Shown one piece after another: positions 27,808 through 36,078 of a DNA stretch of 64,000 bases (position 1 is the stretch's first letter; each line of letters starts with the position of its first letter). The notes below the pieces were generated by a model. That model was not told where the DNA came from. It searched no databases and saw only the letters and a program-made list of their open reading frames with translations. This DNA comes from Streptomyces sp. JH34 (GTDB lineage Bacteria > Actinomycetota > Actinomycetes > Streptomycetales > Streptomycetaceae): NCBI RefSeq assembly GCF_029428875.1, contig NZ_JAJSOO010000001.1, positions 558,001-622,000 of the forward strand, written 5' to 3'. The position numbers were made by a program, and so were the translations under genes.

Positions 27808-28308
27808 ATGACCACCGAATCCATGGACGCGGCGCCCCGGAACACCCGTCCGCCCGTCGCCCAGGCCGCCCTCGGGGTGGGTGTCGTCGTACAGGACCGG
27901 GAAGGCAGGATCCTGCTCGGCAGGCATCGCGGCGGCACCTGGGAGCTGCCCGGCGGCAAGGTCGATCCGACACACGAGTCGGTCGCGGCGGCAGCCGCCC
28001 GCGAACTGCGTGAGGAGACGGGTCTGCGCGTGCCGGTCGACGACGTGACCGTGTTCGCGATGGTCCACGACGTGGTGGCGGGCATCAACCGGATCAGCAT
28101 GGCGGCGCTGGTGAGGGTGGAGTCCGCGGTTGCCCGGGTCACCGAACCGGAACTCATGAGCGCGTGGCGGTGGATCGCGCCCGAGGAACTGCCGGGGCCC
28201 CTGTTCGACCCGTCGGCCCAGATCCTGGCCGTCTGGCGCCCGGACCTCGCGATCGAGCACCCCGCCGCCCACCATCTGCGCATCGTCACGCCCCAGGCCC
28301 AGGCCTAG
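27808..28308 (+). CDS. Nudix hydrolase
   Basis: 166 aa. Full Nudix box G-x5-E-x7-R-E-x-x-E-E-x-G (GKVDPTHESVAAAAARELREETGL, about 51-72). N-terminal strand VGVVVQDREGRILLGRH and closing W-R-W-I-A-P-E-E-L-P. Likely hydrolyses a nucleoside diphosphate-X compound. It follows the NAD-kinase-like gene by 63 bases on the same strand, which raises the possibility of NAD(P)H or ADP-ribose turnover, but this is inference. Confidence 0.9.
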   Translation: MTTESMDAAPRNTRPPVAQAALGVGVVVQDREGRILLGRHRGGTWELPGGKVDPTHESVAAAAARELREETGLRVPVDDVTVFAMVHDVVAGINRISMAALVRVESAVARVTEPELMSAWRWIAPEELPGPLFDPSAQILAVWRPDLAIEHPAAHHLRIVTPQAQA

Positions 28309-28358
28309 AGCATTTATTCATTTGCCTAGGGGTCATAGGCAGAGTTAGCGTCGATGTC

Positions 28359-28853
28359 ATGAGAGCCGTCAGTGAGCAGGACATCCGGGCGTCGTTCGTC
28401 AACTGTTCCAAGGGGGAGGCGAAGCGCCTGCCGCTCCCCCGCGACCTCGACGAGCGCCGCTGGGACGATCTGGACTTCCTGGGCTGGCGCGATCTCTCGG
28501 CCCCGGACAGGAGCTACATCGTCACCGAACTGCGTGGTGAACTGACCGGCGTCACGCTGCGCTTCCCTTCCCAGCAGCGCGGCTTCCTGCACCGCAGCAT
28601 GTGTTCGGTCTGCCTGACCACGCACCCGGGCAGCGGGGTGTCCCTGATGACGGCCAGGAAGCGAGGACAGGCCGGCCGGGACGGCAATTCGGTCGGCATC
28701 TACCTCTGCACCGACCTGGACTGCTCCCTGTACGTACGCGGCAGGAAGAGCCCGGCCCCCGGCGGGCGCTTCGAGGAGTCCCTGACCGTCGAGCAGCAGA
28801 TCGAGCGGACCAGGGGCAAGCTCACCGCGTTCCTGGACCTGCTCGCCGCCTGA
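28359..28853 (+). CDS. FBP-domain zinc-finger protein (EF-G-binding type)
   Basis: 164 aa. The family treble-clef is visible: C-x2-C (MCSVCLTTHPGSG, about 86-89) and C-x4-C (LCTDLDCSLYVRG, about 122-127). This resembles the FBP domain at the C-terminus of FusB-type EF-G-binding proteins, which release stalled EF-G from ribosomes. No clear ribosome site precedes the ATG and the upstream region is AT-richer, so it may be leaderless. Single gene. Confidence 0.8.
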   Translation: MRAVSEQDIRASFVNCSKGEAKRLPLPRDLDERRWDDLDFLGWRDLSAPDRSYIVTELRGELTGVTLRFPSQQRGFLHRSMCSVCLTTHPGSGVSLMTARKRGQAGRDGNSVGIYLCTDLDCSLYVRGRKSPAPGGRFEESLTVEQQIERTRGKLTAFLDLLAA

Positions 28854-28925
28854 CCGGCAGGAAGTGCGGCGCGAGCGGGACGGACGTATCAATGAAGGGA
28901 CCATCCGCACGATCGGAGTGGACCC

Positions 28926-29336
28926 ATGGACGACTACCCGCTCCTGAACCTCTTCCTGACCATGATGTACGTGTTCCTGTGGGTGCTCTGGTTCTTCCTG
29001 CTCTTCAAAGTGGTCACGGACATCTTCCAGGACCACTCGCTGAGCGGATGGGCCAAGGCGGCCTGGGTGATCTTCGTGATCGTCCTGCCCTACGTGGGCG
29101 TTCTCGTCTACCTGATCGCCCGCGGCAAGGGCATGGGGCGGCGTGAGGCCAGGCAGGCGGAGGAACGCGAAGCGGCCTTCAAGCAGTACGTGAGACAGGC
29201 CGCCCGCGACGACGACGGCGGCACGGGTACGGGCACCGGCCACGTGTCCGACCTGGCCAGACTCGCCGAACTCAAGGACAGGGGCCACATCAGCCAGGAG
29301 GAGTACGAGAAGGCCAAACAGAAACTTCTCGCCTGA
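28926..29336 (+). CDS. membrane protein with PLDc_N and SHOCT domains
   Basis: 136 aa. Two hydrophobic helices (about 6-30 and 40-63) form the PLDase N-terminal-type membrane domain (KAAWVIFVIVLPYVGVLVYLIARGKGM). A charged linker follows, then a SHOCT motif at the C-terminus (LARLAELKDRGHISQEEYEKAKQKLL). A good ribosome site (GGAG) lies before ATG. Function unknown; common in Streptomyces. Confidence 0.88.
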   Translation: MDDYPLLNLFLTMMYVFLWVLWFFLLFKVVTDIFQDHSLSGWAKAAWVIFVIVLPYVGVLVYLIARGKGMGRREARQAEEREAAFKQYVRQAARDDDGGTGTGTGHVSDLARLAELKDRGHISQEEYEKAKQKLLA

Positions 29337-29342
29337 GCAGTG

Positions 29343-29385
29343 ACGGATCGCCCGTCCAGGTCGCCCACCCGTACGGGCGATCCGT
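29343..29385. terminator. bidirectional terminator between convergent genes
   Basis: ACGGATCGCCCGT and ACGGGCGATCCGT, perfect 13-bp arms with a 17-base loop, just after the SHOCT gene stop and before the AlkB gene stop. Confidence 0.75.
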
Positions 29386-29490
29386 CCACGCGCGCCGTGC
29401 CCGCCGGACGGCCGCGTTCCGTCAGCCCCGGCCGCCCCTGTCGGCGGCCGGTCCGGAAGCGGGTGGTGCCGCCCGGTGCGAACGGCCGCG

Positions 29491-30117
29491 TCAGCGCACT
29501 CCGCGAGGGCGGTACTGGACGCTGATCCTCGGCCCCGCGGCCCGGGCGGTCTTGGGAACGGCGTGCTGCCACGTGCGCTGGCACGAGCCGCCCATGACGA
29601 TCAGGTCGCCGTGACCGAGCGGCCGGCGCACGGTGTCACCGCCGCGGCACGGGCGCAGGAGCAGATCGCGGGGGGCGCCGAGGGAGAGGATCGCCACCAT
29701 CGTGTCCTGGTGCGAGCCGCGTCCGGTCAGGTCGCCGTGCCAGGCGACGCTGTCGCGGCCGTCGCGGTAGTAGCAGAGCCCCGCCGTGGTGAAGGGCTCG
29801 CCCAGTTCGTCGCCGTAGTGGGCGGACAGCGCGTCGCGCGCCTCGTCGAGAACGGGGCTCGGCAGGTCGTCCTCGGTGCGGTAGAAGGCGAGCAGCCGGG
29901 GCACGTCGACCGTGCGGTCGTACATCTGGCGCCGCTCGGCCCGCCAGGGCACCCCCTCCGCGAGTTCGGAGAAGAGCTCGTCGGCGCCGCTCAGCCAGCC
30001 CGGCAGCAGGTCGATCCACGCCCCCTCGCCGAGGACCGTCCTGCGCAGCCCGGTGAGGGGGCCGAGGTGCGGGCGGTCGGCCTGGTCGAACAGCGAGCCC
30101 TGGAGATGAACGGACAT
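29491..30117 (-). CDS. AlkB-like 2-oxoglutarate/Fe(II) dioxygenase
   Basis: 208 aa. The H-x-D (WHGDLTGRG, about 126-128), distal His (WQHAVPK, about 184) and R-x5-R (RISVQYRPR) give the complete iron and 2-oxoglutarate binding set of the AlkB family. Residues such as CYYRDGRDSVAWHGD match Actinobacteria AlkB-type alkylation repair proteins. It probably removes methyl adducts from DNA or RNA. No partner genes in the operon. Confidence 0.92.
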   Translation of the reverse strand: MSVHLQGSLFDQADRPHLGPLTGLRRTVLGEGAWIDLLPGWLSGADELFSELAEGVPWRAERRQMYDRTVDVPRLLAFYRTEDDLPSPVLDEARDALSAHYGDELGEPFTTAGLCYYRDGRDSVAWHGDLTGRGSHQDTMVAILSLGAPRDLLLRPCRGGDTVRRPLGHGDLIVMGGSCQRTWQHAVPKTARAAGPRISVQYRPRGVR

Positions 30118-30156
30118 GGCGACAAGTCTACCCAGGAATTAGAACAGACGTTCCCA

Positions 30157-30939
30157 TCAAGGGTGCGGCCCGTCCGATTCGGGATCGTCGCCGCTCAGTT
30201 CCGGCTCCAGGCCCTCGGCCACGTCGGCACGGCCCAGGCCCGCGTCCGCGCGCCACGCCTCGAAGGACCAGCCGGTCAGCGCCACCACGGCCAGCCCGAG
30301 CGTCCAGCCGCCGGCCACGTCGCTGAACCAGTGGACGCCGAGCGCGACGCGGGTGAACCCCACACCCAGTACCGATACGACCGCCACGGCCCAGAAGAGG
30401 GGGCGCAGGCCGCGACGCACCAGGGGAAGGAGGACGAGCAGCAGGATCGCGAACGAGGTCGTGGCCGTCATCGCGTGACCGGACGGGAAGGAGAAGCCGG
30501 GTGCGTGGGCGACCGGATCCGGAAGGGCCGGCCTCGCCCGCTCGACGACGACCTTCACCAGCAGCCCGGTCAGCCCCCCGGCCACGGCGGTGACGGCCGA
30601 CCATGCGGCGAGACGCCAGGCGCGGCGGTACACCAGCCACAGGGTGAGCACCGCCACCACCGCGCGCAGGGTCACGGGATCCCAGACCACGTCGGAGAAG
30701 AAGCGCAGGGTACCGGTCCACGCCGGATGGTCGAGAGCGGTGCGGTTCAGCCATCGGGCGGCGCCCGCGTCGAGGCGCCGCAGCGGATGCCATCCGCTCT
30801 CCACCAGGACGAGCACCAGGCCGAAGAGGACGGCGGCGACCGCGGCGACGGCCGCGGAACCGAACAGCCGGACCCCGAACCTGCGGTCGGCGTCCCGGCG
30901 GCGCCGTCGCAGGGAGGGGGCAGCGGGTCGTGCGGACAT
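30157..30939 (-). CDS. PAP2-family membrane phosphatase
   Basis: 260 aa. Three catalytic motifs: K-x6-R-P (KVVVERARP), P-S-G-H (FPSGHAMTATTS) and S-R-x5-H-x3-D in the form RVALGVHWFSDV. Six membrane segments. It is the third gene of a minus-strand operon behind the PAP2/diacylglycerol kinase fusion and the BrkB protein; its start touches the brkB stop (TGA-ATG). It likely dephosphorylates lipid phosphates such as phosphatidate or polyprenyl pyrophosphate. Confidence 0.9.
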   Translation of the reverse strand: MSARPAAPSLRRRRRDADRRFGVRLFGSAAVAAVAAVLFGLVLVLVESGWHPLRRLDAGAARWLNRTALDHPAWTGTLRFFSDVVWDPVTLRAVVAVLTLWLVYRRAWRLAAWSAVTAVAGGLTGLLVKVVVERARPALPDPVAHAPGFSFPSGHAMTATTSFAILLLVLLPLVRRGLRPLFWAVAVVSVLGVGFTRVALGVHWFSDVAGGWTLGLAVVALTGWSFEAWRADAGLGRADVAEGLEPELSGDDPESDGPHP

Positions 30940-31893
30940 TCAGGCTCCTGGATCGGGTTGTACGGGTCCGGGCCGTTTGGCCCGGACCGCCTCCAGCTGG
31001 GCGGCGAAGGAAAGGCCCAGGAAGAGGGCGATGGAGGTCAGGTACGCCCACAGCAGCAGGGACATGAAGGCGGTGAGCGGGCCGTACACGGTGTCGAACG
31101 AGCCGCTGACCTCGAGGTAGAGGCTGAGCAGCCAGGTCAGCGTGGTCCAGAGCACCAGGTACACGGCGGCGCCGAAGGCCAGCCAGGTGTAGCCCGGCTG
31201 ACGCCGGCGCGGGGAGCGGCGGAAGATGGCGCTCGCCGACAGGATGACGAGCAGCACGCCCACCGGCCAGCGCAGCAGGTCCCACGCGGACCGGGAGCCG
31301 GCTCCGAGGTCGTACACCTCGACCACGGCGGCCACCAGGTCGCCTCCGGCCACCATCGCGACGAAGCCGATGCCGAGGGGGATGCCGGCGGTCAGCGACA
31401 TCACCAGGCCCCGGAGGTACTTCAGGTGGAAGACCCGGTCGCGCTCGACGCCGTAGATGCGGTTGGCGCCACGCTCCACCTGGCACATCGCCGTCGTGGT
31501 GTTGGTCAGGGAGAAGACCAGTCCGAACCACAGGGCGAGCTGGGCCCCGTCGTCGGCGCTCCGCCGGCTGCGGTCCAGGGCGTCGTCGACCACCTCGGCG
31601 CTCGGCCCCGCCGTGATCCGGTGGATCGTCAGTTCCGCGACCCTGCCGAGGTCCTCGGTGTGCAGGGCCGTCGACAGCCCGACGAAGGCGATGACCAGCG
31701 GGACGACGGCGAGCACGGTCTGCAGGGCGAGCGCCCGGGAGTGGCTGAAGCCGTCGGCGTAGCGGAAGCGGACGAAGGAGTCGCGCAGCAGCGGCCAGCG
31801 TCCATAGCGGCGCAGGGTGACCAGTGCCTCGTCCCCGGAGAGCTCGCTGCCGACCATGTCGCGGGTCTGCGGGACCCGGGTTGCGGTGCCCAT
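30940..31893 (-). CDS. YihY/BrkB-family inner membrane protein
   Basis: 317 aa, about six membrane helices. Family marks: SHSRALALQTVLAVVPLVIAF, and the later VYGPLTAFMSLLLWAYLTSIALFLG. Despite the old names (ribonuclease BN, Brk), the family is now seen as a membrane protein of uncertain transport role. Middle of a three-gene operon: upstream stop at 31895, next gene at 30939. Confidence 0.88.
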   Translation of the reverse strand: MGTATRVPQTRDMVGSELSGDEALVTLRRYGRWPLLRDSFVRFRYADGFSHSRALALQTVLAVVPLVIAFVGLSTALHTEDLGRVAELTIHRITAGPSAEVVDDALDRSRRSADDGAQLALWFGLVFSLTNTTTAMCQVERGANRIYGVERDRVFHLKYLRGLVMSLTAGIPLGIGFVAMVAGGDLVAAVVEVYDLGAGSRSAWDLLRWPVGVLLVILSASAIFRRSPRRRQPGYTWLAFGAAVYLVLWTTLTWLLSLYLEVSGSFDTVYGPLTAFMSLLLWAYLTSIALFLGLSFAAQLEAVRAKRPGPVQPDPGA

Positions 31894-31894
31894 C

Positions 31895-33664
31895 TCACTT
31901 CCCTCCCAGGGGCATGAGCACGGTCAGCGCACCGGGCCTCACCTCGGCGACGAGGTGCCGGCCCGGGGACACGGGGTCACCGTCGAGCTCACGCCGCTGC
32001 GGCGTCTCGAAGCGGACCTCGGCGCGGCGGAAGGTGAAGTACTCCACGGAGCGGTGTGTGCCCGCGCGGCCGTCCTCCCTCTTCGGCGGCCGGGGGCGCA
32101 CGACCGACGCCGCGGCGCTCAGCCAGCCGGCCGGTCCGCGCGGGTCGAGGATCATCAGGTCGAGCAGGCCGTCGTCGGGGCGGGCCGCCGGGACCAGCGC
32201 GGCACCGCCCTGCACCTTGCCGGTGTTGGCGATGAGCACCATCCGGGCGGTACGCCGCAGGAGCGGTGCCCCGTCCATGCCGACCGTCAGGCGCATGCGG
32301 GGAGCGCGAAGCTCCCGCAGTCCGGCCATGACGTACGCGGGCCAGCCGAGGACCGCCTTGGCCCGGTCGCTGGTGCTCTCCAGCATCGCGGCGTCGAGCC
32401 CGGCCCCGGACATCACCGTGAAGTGCGCCGCCTTCATGCCGTCCCCCTCGATCCGCCCGAGGTCGATGCGGTGGGGGGTGCCGCCCAGGGCTCCTGCCAG
32501 GGCGTCCGCCGGTCGCACCGGCAGTCCCAGGTTCCGCGCGAGGAGGTTTCCGGTGCCGCAGGGCACCACCGCGAGCGGTACGCCCGTGCCGGCCAGCGCG
32601 TCCGCGGCGGCGCGGATCGTCCCGTCGCCGCCGCAGACCACGACGAGCGACGCCCCTTCCCGCACCGCTCGGGCCGTCTGCCCCTCACCCGGGTCATCGG
32701 CCGTGGTCGGCACGAAGTCCGCTTCGTGGCGGCCGTGGTCCTCGAGGACCCGCCTGAGCCGAGCGCGGGCCGCCTCGTCGGTGACGGTGGGGTTGTAGAC
32801 CACGGCGGTGCGACCGGGAGCCCGACCGCTCAGGGCGCCGGGAGCCGTTCGGGGGCCGGTGGCCGGGCCGGCGGGTGCGGCGGCGGGCACGTGCGGTCCG
32901 GCCAGCAGGGCACGGCCGACGATCAGCAGGGACAGTCCGCCGTTCAGCAGGCCTCCCGCGACGTCCGTCGGATGGTGCATCCCCCGGTACATCCGGGCGA
33001 GGCCCACCAGGAGCGGCACGAGCAGCAGCAGCACCGCCACGGGCCTGCGCCACGGCCCCTTGGCCCGGTGCAGGACCAGGACCGCGAGGCCGGCGTAGAG
33101 AGCGGTCGCCGCACCGGTGTGTCCGGAGGTGTAGCTGGAGGTGGGGGGCGAGGCGTCGAGGCGTTCGACGTCGGGCCGGTTGCGGTCCACCGCTTCGGTG
33201 ACGGTGAGGAAGACCAGGGACTGGAGCGAGACGGCGACGGCGAGGAAGAGCGCGTCACGCCATCGGGGAAGCCTGGGGACCAGCAGCAGGAAGAGGCAGG
33301 CGAGGAGGGTGCCCGCGACGACCGTGACGGTGTTTCCGGCCTCGGACACGACGAGGGACACCGTGTCGAGCGTGCCGGTGCGGGCCCGCTCCAGTGCGTC
33401 GGTGACCCCGTCCTCGTACGTCAGCGGCCACACCCGGGCCCCGGGCCCGGTGATCAGGAGCCCGAGTCCCACCATCAGGGCGGCCTGGCAGACCGCCGCC
33501 GAGGCGATGACTCCGACGGCCCGGCCCATGCCCCCGGCGGTGTCCGCGGCACGGGGCGGGCACTCGACGACGTCGTGCGGGCGGTCCGGGCCGGAGCGGG
33601 ACGGCATGGGCCGGGGTGGCCCGTCGGAGAGGGCTGCGGGTCTTTCCGGTATCTCGGTCGGCAT
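31895..33664 (-). CDS. fusion of PAP2 phosphatase and diacylglycerol/lipid kinase
   Basis: 589 aa. The N-terminal membrane half (about 45-265) holds PAP2 motifs (DRNRPDVERL, SYTSGHTGAAT, RMYRGMHHPTDV). The C-terminal half (about 290-589) is a DAGK/YegS-type kinase with GGDGTIRAAADAL and PCGTGNLLARNLGLP and the later D-G-L-L-D-L motif. The fused pair could dephosphorylate and rephosphorylate the same lipid. First gene of the operon with BrkB and another PAP2. Confidence 0.88.
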   Translation of the reverse strand: MPTEIPERPAALSDGPPRPMPSRSGPDRPHDVVECPPRAADTAGGMGRAVGVIASAAVCQAALMVGLGLLITGPGARVWPLTYEDGVTDALERARTGTLDTVSLVVSEAGNTVTVVAGTLLACLFLLLVPRLPRWRDALFLAVAVSLQSLVFLTVTEAVDRNRPDVERLDASPPTSSYTSGHTGAATALYAGLAVLVLHRAKGPWRRPVAVLLLLVPLLVGLARMYRGMHHPTDVAGGLLNGGLSLLIVGRALLAGPHVPAAAPAGPATGPRTAPGALSGRAPGRTAVVYNPTVTDEAARARLRRVLEDHGRHEADFVPTTADDPGEGQTARAVREGASLVVVCGGDGTIRAAADALAGTGVPLAVVPCGTGNLLARNLGLPVRPADALAGALGGTPHRIDLGRIEGDGMKAAHFTVMSGAGLDAAMLESTSDRAKAVLGWPAYVMAGLRELRAPRMRLTVGMDGAPLLRRTARMVLIANTGKVQGGAALVPAARPDDGLLDLMILDPRGPAGWLSAAASVVRPRPPKREDGRAGTHRSVEYFTFRRAEVRFETPQRRELDGDPVSPGRHLVAEVRPGALTVLMPLGGK

Positions 33665-34042
33665 GGCGTTCCCGTCGCTGCGGTGGGTCCCCTCGGGCCA
33701 CGAGGGGGCCGGGGCTCCCGGCGTCTCGCCGTCTTCCCTCTCCGCGCATCTCCAGACCTGGCACCGGGCCCGTATCTCGCCGTCCTTCCGGCGCGGGCCG
33801 GTGATCCTTCCCGGTCGCAGCCCCCCGGGATCGGTCATAAGCTGCCGAGGCCGACACCGTGTGACCGGCACAGGCCTGACCAGGACTTCCGTCCCCACGG
33901 ACAGCCGGGCCGTGTACACCCGGGAGGACACAGGGCCGACCGGGAAGAACCGCACCGATGACCTGCCCGCACGTGGGCAGGAGAGCGGGAACACCGCACG
34001 TACCGTGCGGACACGGCGCACATCGAGGGAAGGAGCAGCCCG
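33665..34042. other. 378-base divergent promoter region
   Basis: No gene seen. It separates the PAP2/DAGK gene (-) and the DUF5709 gene (+). Near the right end are two small hairpins: CCTGCCC/GGGCAGG (33962-33981) and CCGCACG-TAC-CGTGCGG (33994-34010), the latter about 30 bases before the DUF5709 start and possibly an operator or 5'-UTR element. Confidence 0.4.
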
Positions 34043-34504
34043 ATGCCGGACGAAGGACGCGGAGACGACGTCTACCAGCCCGACGGATCGGACACCGACA
34101 ACCCGCCCACGGACGACCTCGACCCCGAGAACGTCATCGACGAACCCGACCTCGACGAGACGCTCGACACCGGCTACTCCCCACCGGAGAAGCCCCTCGG
34201 CGTCACCAAGTACGGGACCACGGGCGAGGAACAGCGCGAAGGCGAGTCCCTCGACCGCCGCCTGGCGCAGGAGGTGCCCGAGGACGACCCGCTGCTCGCC
34301 GACGAACCCCACGAAGGCCCCGAGGACAACGGCCCCGAGGAGGACGACGCCGGTACCGAACGCGCCGGACGCCTCACCACCACGGACGAGGCACCCGGGG
34401 CCCGGTCCAACAACAGGACCCTGGGACGCGACGTCGGCATCGACGGGGGCGCGGCGACCGCCGAGGAGGCCGCACTCCACATCCAGGAGGACGACGAAGC
34501 CTGA
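34043..34504 (+). CDS. DUF5709-family acidic protein
   Basis: 153 aa, extremely acidic (Asp/Glu-rich), with family segments such as D-V-Y-Q-P-D-G, LDTGYSPPEKPLG and ESLDRRLAQEVPE. No membrane helices or known catalytic motif. AGGAGCAGCCCG is the ribosome site. Abundant in actinomycetes; often described as a stress-associated hydrophilic protein, but unproven. Confidence 0.85.
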   Translation: MPDEGRGDDVYQPDGSDTDNPPTDDLDPENVIDEPDLDETLDTGYSPPEKPLGVTKYGTTGEEQREGESLDRRLAQEVPEDDPLLADEPHEGPEDNGPEEDDAGTERAGRLTTTDEAPGARSNNRTLGRDVGIDGGAATAEEAALHIQEDDEA

Positions 34505-34519
34505 GGCGTGGCGCGTGCC

Positions 34520-34553
34520 GGAGGCGGTACCGGAGCGGTCCGGTACCGCCTCC
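34520..34553. terminator. terminator separating DUF5709 from the clavam cluster
   Basis: GGAGGCGGTACCG (34520-34532) and CGGTACCGCCTCC (34541-34553), a perfect 13-bp hairpin with an 8-base loop. It marks a transcription border just before the biosynthetic cluster. Confidence 0.8.
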
Positions 34554-34788
34554 GACGTGTGTCCGGAGCGCCCGGCGCGCCCTCCGGGCGTCCCGGACCG
34601 CCGAGGCACCGCGCGCCTCGGCCCCGTCCTCTCGGCCACCGGCCGCCGCCCGGCCCTCCTATGCACCTCGCCCGCCGCCTATGCGTCCTGCCGCCCGAGA
34701 CATGGCACAGCCGGCCCGGGGACGGTTCAACTGAATCCCGAGAACCCGGAACCGGTCGACTGCACATCACCCACACGGGAGGCGTCCG

Positions 34789-36078
34789 ATGACAACACCT
34801 CTGGCCGATTACGCACAGTTCGCCGGAAAACGGATCGCGATCGTCGAGCACATGCAGAACCACCCCTTCGTCCTGGGGCTGCGGCAGGCCCAGGAACACG
34901 GCCTGGAGGTGTGGCTGCTGACGGGTGACCGGTCCTGGTACACCCACGGGCACGACTGGGACACCCATCCGCTGGCCATCGTGGACCGGGTGATCGACGT
35001 CGACACCACAGACCTCGACGCCGTGCTGGCGGTCGTCACCGGTGAGGACGGCGCTCCCCTGGTCCACGGTCTCACCTCGTTCTCCGACTACCACACCGAG
35101 CTCGCCGCTCACGCCGCCCGCCGGCTCGGTCTGCCCGGTCCCGATCCGGCCGCCGTACGCACGGCCAACATCAAGGACCACCTGCGGATCGCGCTCGGCG
35201 ACGAGCCGTTCAACATCCCGCATGTGCTGGTCGGGCATCGCGGCCAGCTCGACGAGGCCGCCCGCCGCCTCGGGTTCCCGATGATCGCCAAGCCCCCGGC
35301 GGAGGCGATCAGTTACGGGGTGCGCAGGGTCGACGACATGGAGGGGCTCGTCGAGGCGTGGGAGGAGCTGTCCGCCGTGCGGCACAGCCTGCGGGGCCAG
35401 CCGCGCAGCGGTGACGTCCTGCTGGAGCAGTACGTCGAGGGCGAGGAGGTCAGCGTCGAGACGATGACCGTGGACGGGCACACCCACGTCTTCGGCGTCA
35501 CCTCCAAGGACCTCTTCGGCGACCCCGCCTACATCGAGTGCGGGCACACCTTCCCCGTGCCGCTCGCCGACGACGAGCGCGACGAGCTGTACCACGTGGT
35601 CCGCACGACCCTGGAGATGATCGGCTACCGGCACGGCCCCTGCCACACCGAGGTCCGTCGTACCGAGTCCGGCTGGCGGATCATCGAGGCCAACCCCCGC
35701 ACCCCGTCGAGCTGCATGACGATGCTGGTGACCGACGTGACCGGACGCAGCCCGATCCTGGACGCCTGGCTGCTCACCATCGGCGTCACCCCGCCGATCG
35801 AGCCGGTCGTGCACCGCGGCGGCGCCGCGGTCCGCATGATCTACCCCACCCGGCGCGGGACCCTCTCGCACATCGACGGTCTGGAGGCCGCGGCGGCGGT
35901 GGAGAACGTCCAGGTGCTGCTGCACGTGGAGAAGGGCGACCATCTGCTGCAGCGCATGGACAACTCCTCCTGCGTCGGCTTCACCTACTGCAACGGCCCG
36001 GACCGGGTCGCCGCGCAGGAGCTCGCGGACAAGGCGGCCGCGCTGCTGGACTTCGTCGTCGAGGAAGACCTCCGGTGA
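34789..36078 (+). CDS. gcaS: N-glycyl-clavaminate synthetase (ATP-grasp), GcaS/Orf17 type
   Basis: 429 aa ATP-grasp ligase. Core: AKPPAEAISYGVRRV (Lys and loop, about 164-178), EQYVEGEEVSVE (about 218-229) and the metal-binding II-E-A-N-P-R (about 299-304). In S. clavuligerus GcaS adds glycine to clavaminic acid to give N-glycyl-clavaminate, a late intermediate. Order gcaS-orf16-oppA2-orf14 with overlaps (GTGA, ATGA, ATGA) is the same linkage. The identification rests on family plus context; substrate not shown by sequence alone. Confidence 0.9.
   Translation: MTTPLADYAQFAGKRIAIVEHMQNHPFVLGLRQAQEHGLEVWLLTGDRSWYTHGHDWDTHPLAIVDRVIDVDTTDLDAVLAVVTGEDGAPLVHGLTSFSDYHTELAAHAARRLGLPGPDPAAVRTANIKDHLRIALGDEPFNIPHVLVGHRGQLDEAARRLGFPMIAKPPAEAISYGVRRVDDMEGLVEAWEELSAVRHSLRGQPRSGDVLLEQYVEGEEVSVETMTVDGHTHVFGVTSKDLFGDPAYIECGHTFPVPLADDERDELYHVVRTTLEMIGYRHGPCHTEVRRTESGWRIIEANPRTPSSCMTMLVTDVTGRSPILDAWLLTIGVTPPIEPVVHRGGAAVRMIYPTRRGTLSHIDGLEAAAAVENVQVLLHVEKGDHLLQRMDNSSCVGFTYCNGPDRVAAQELADKAAALLDFVVEEDLR

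Noticed and set aside
29476..33961. Long plus-strand open frames opposite AlkB, PAP2, BrkB and DAGK genes
   Set aside because: All are low-complexity Gly/Arg/His-rich translations antisense to motif-bearing genes.
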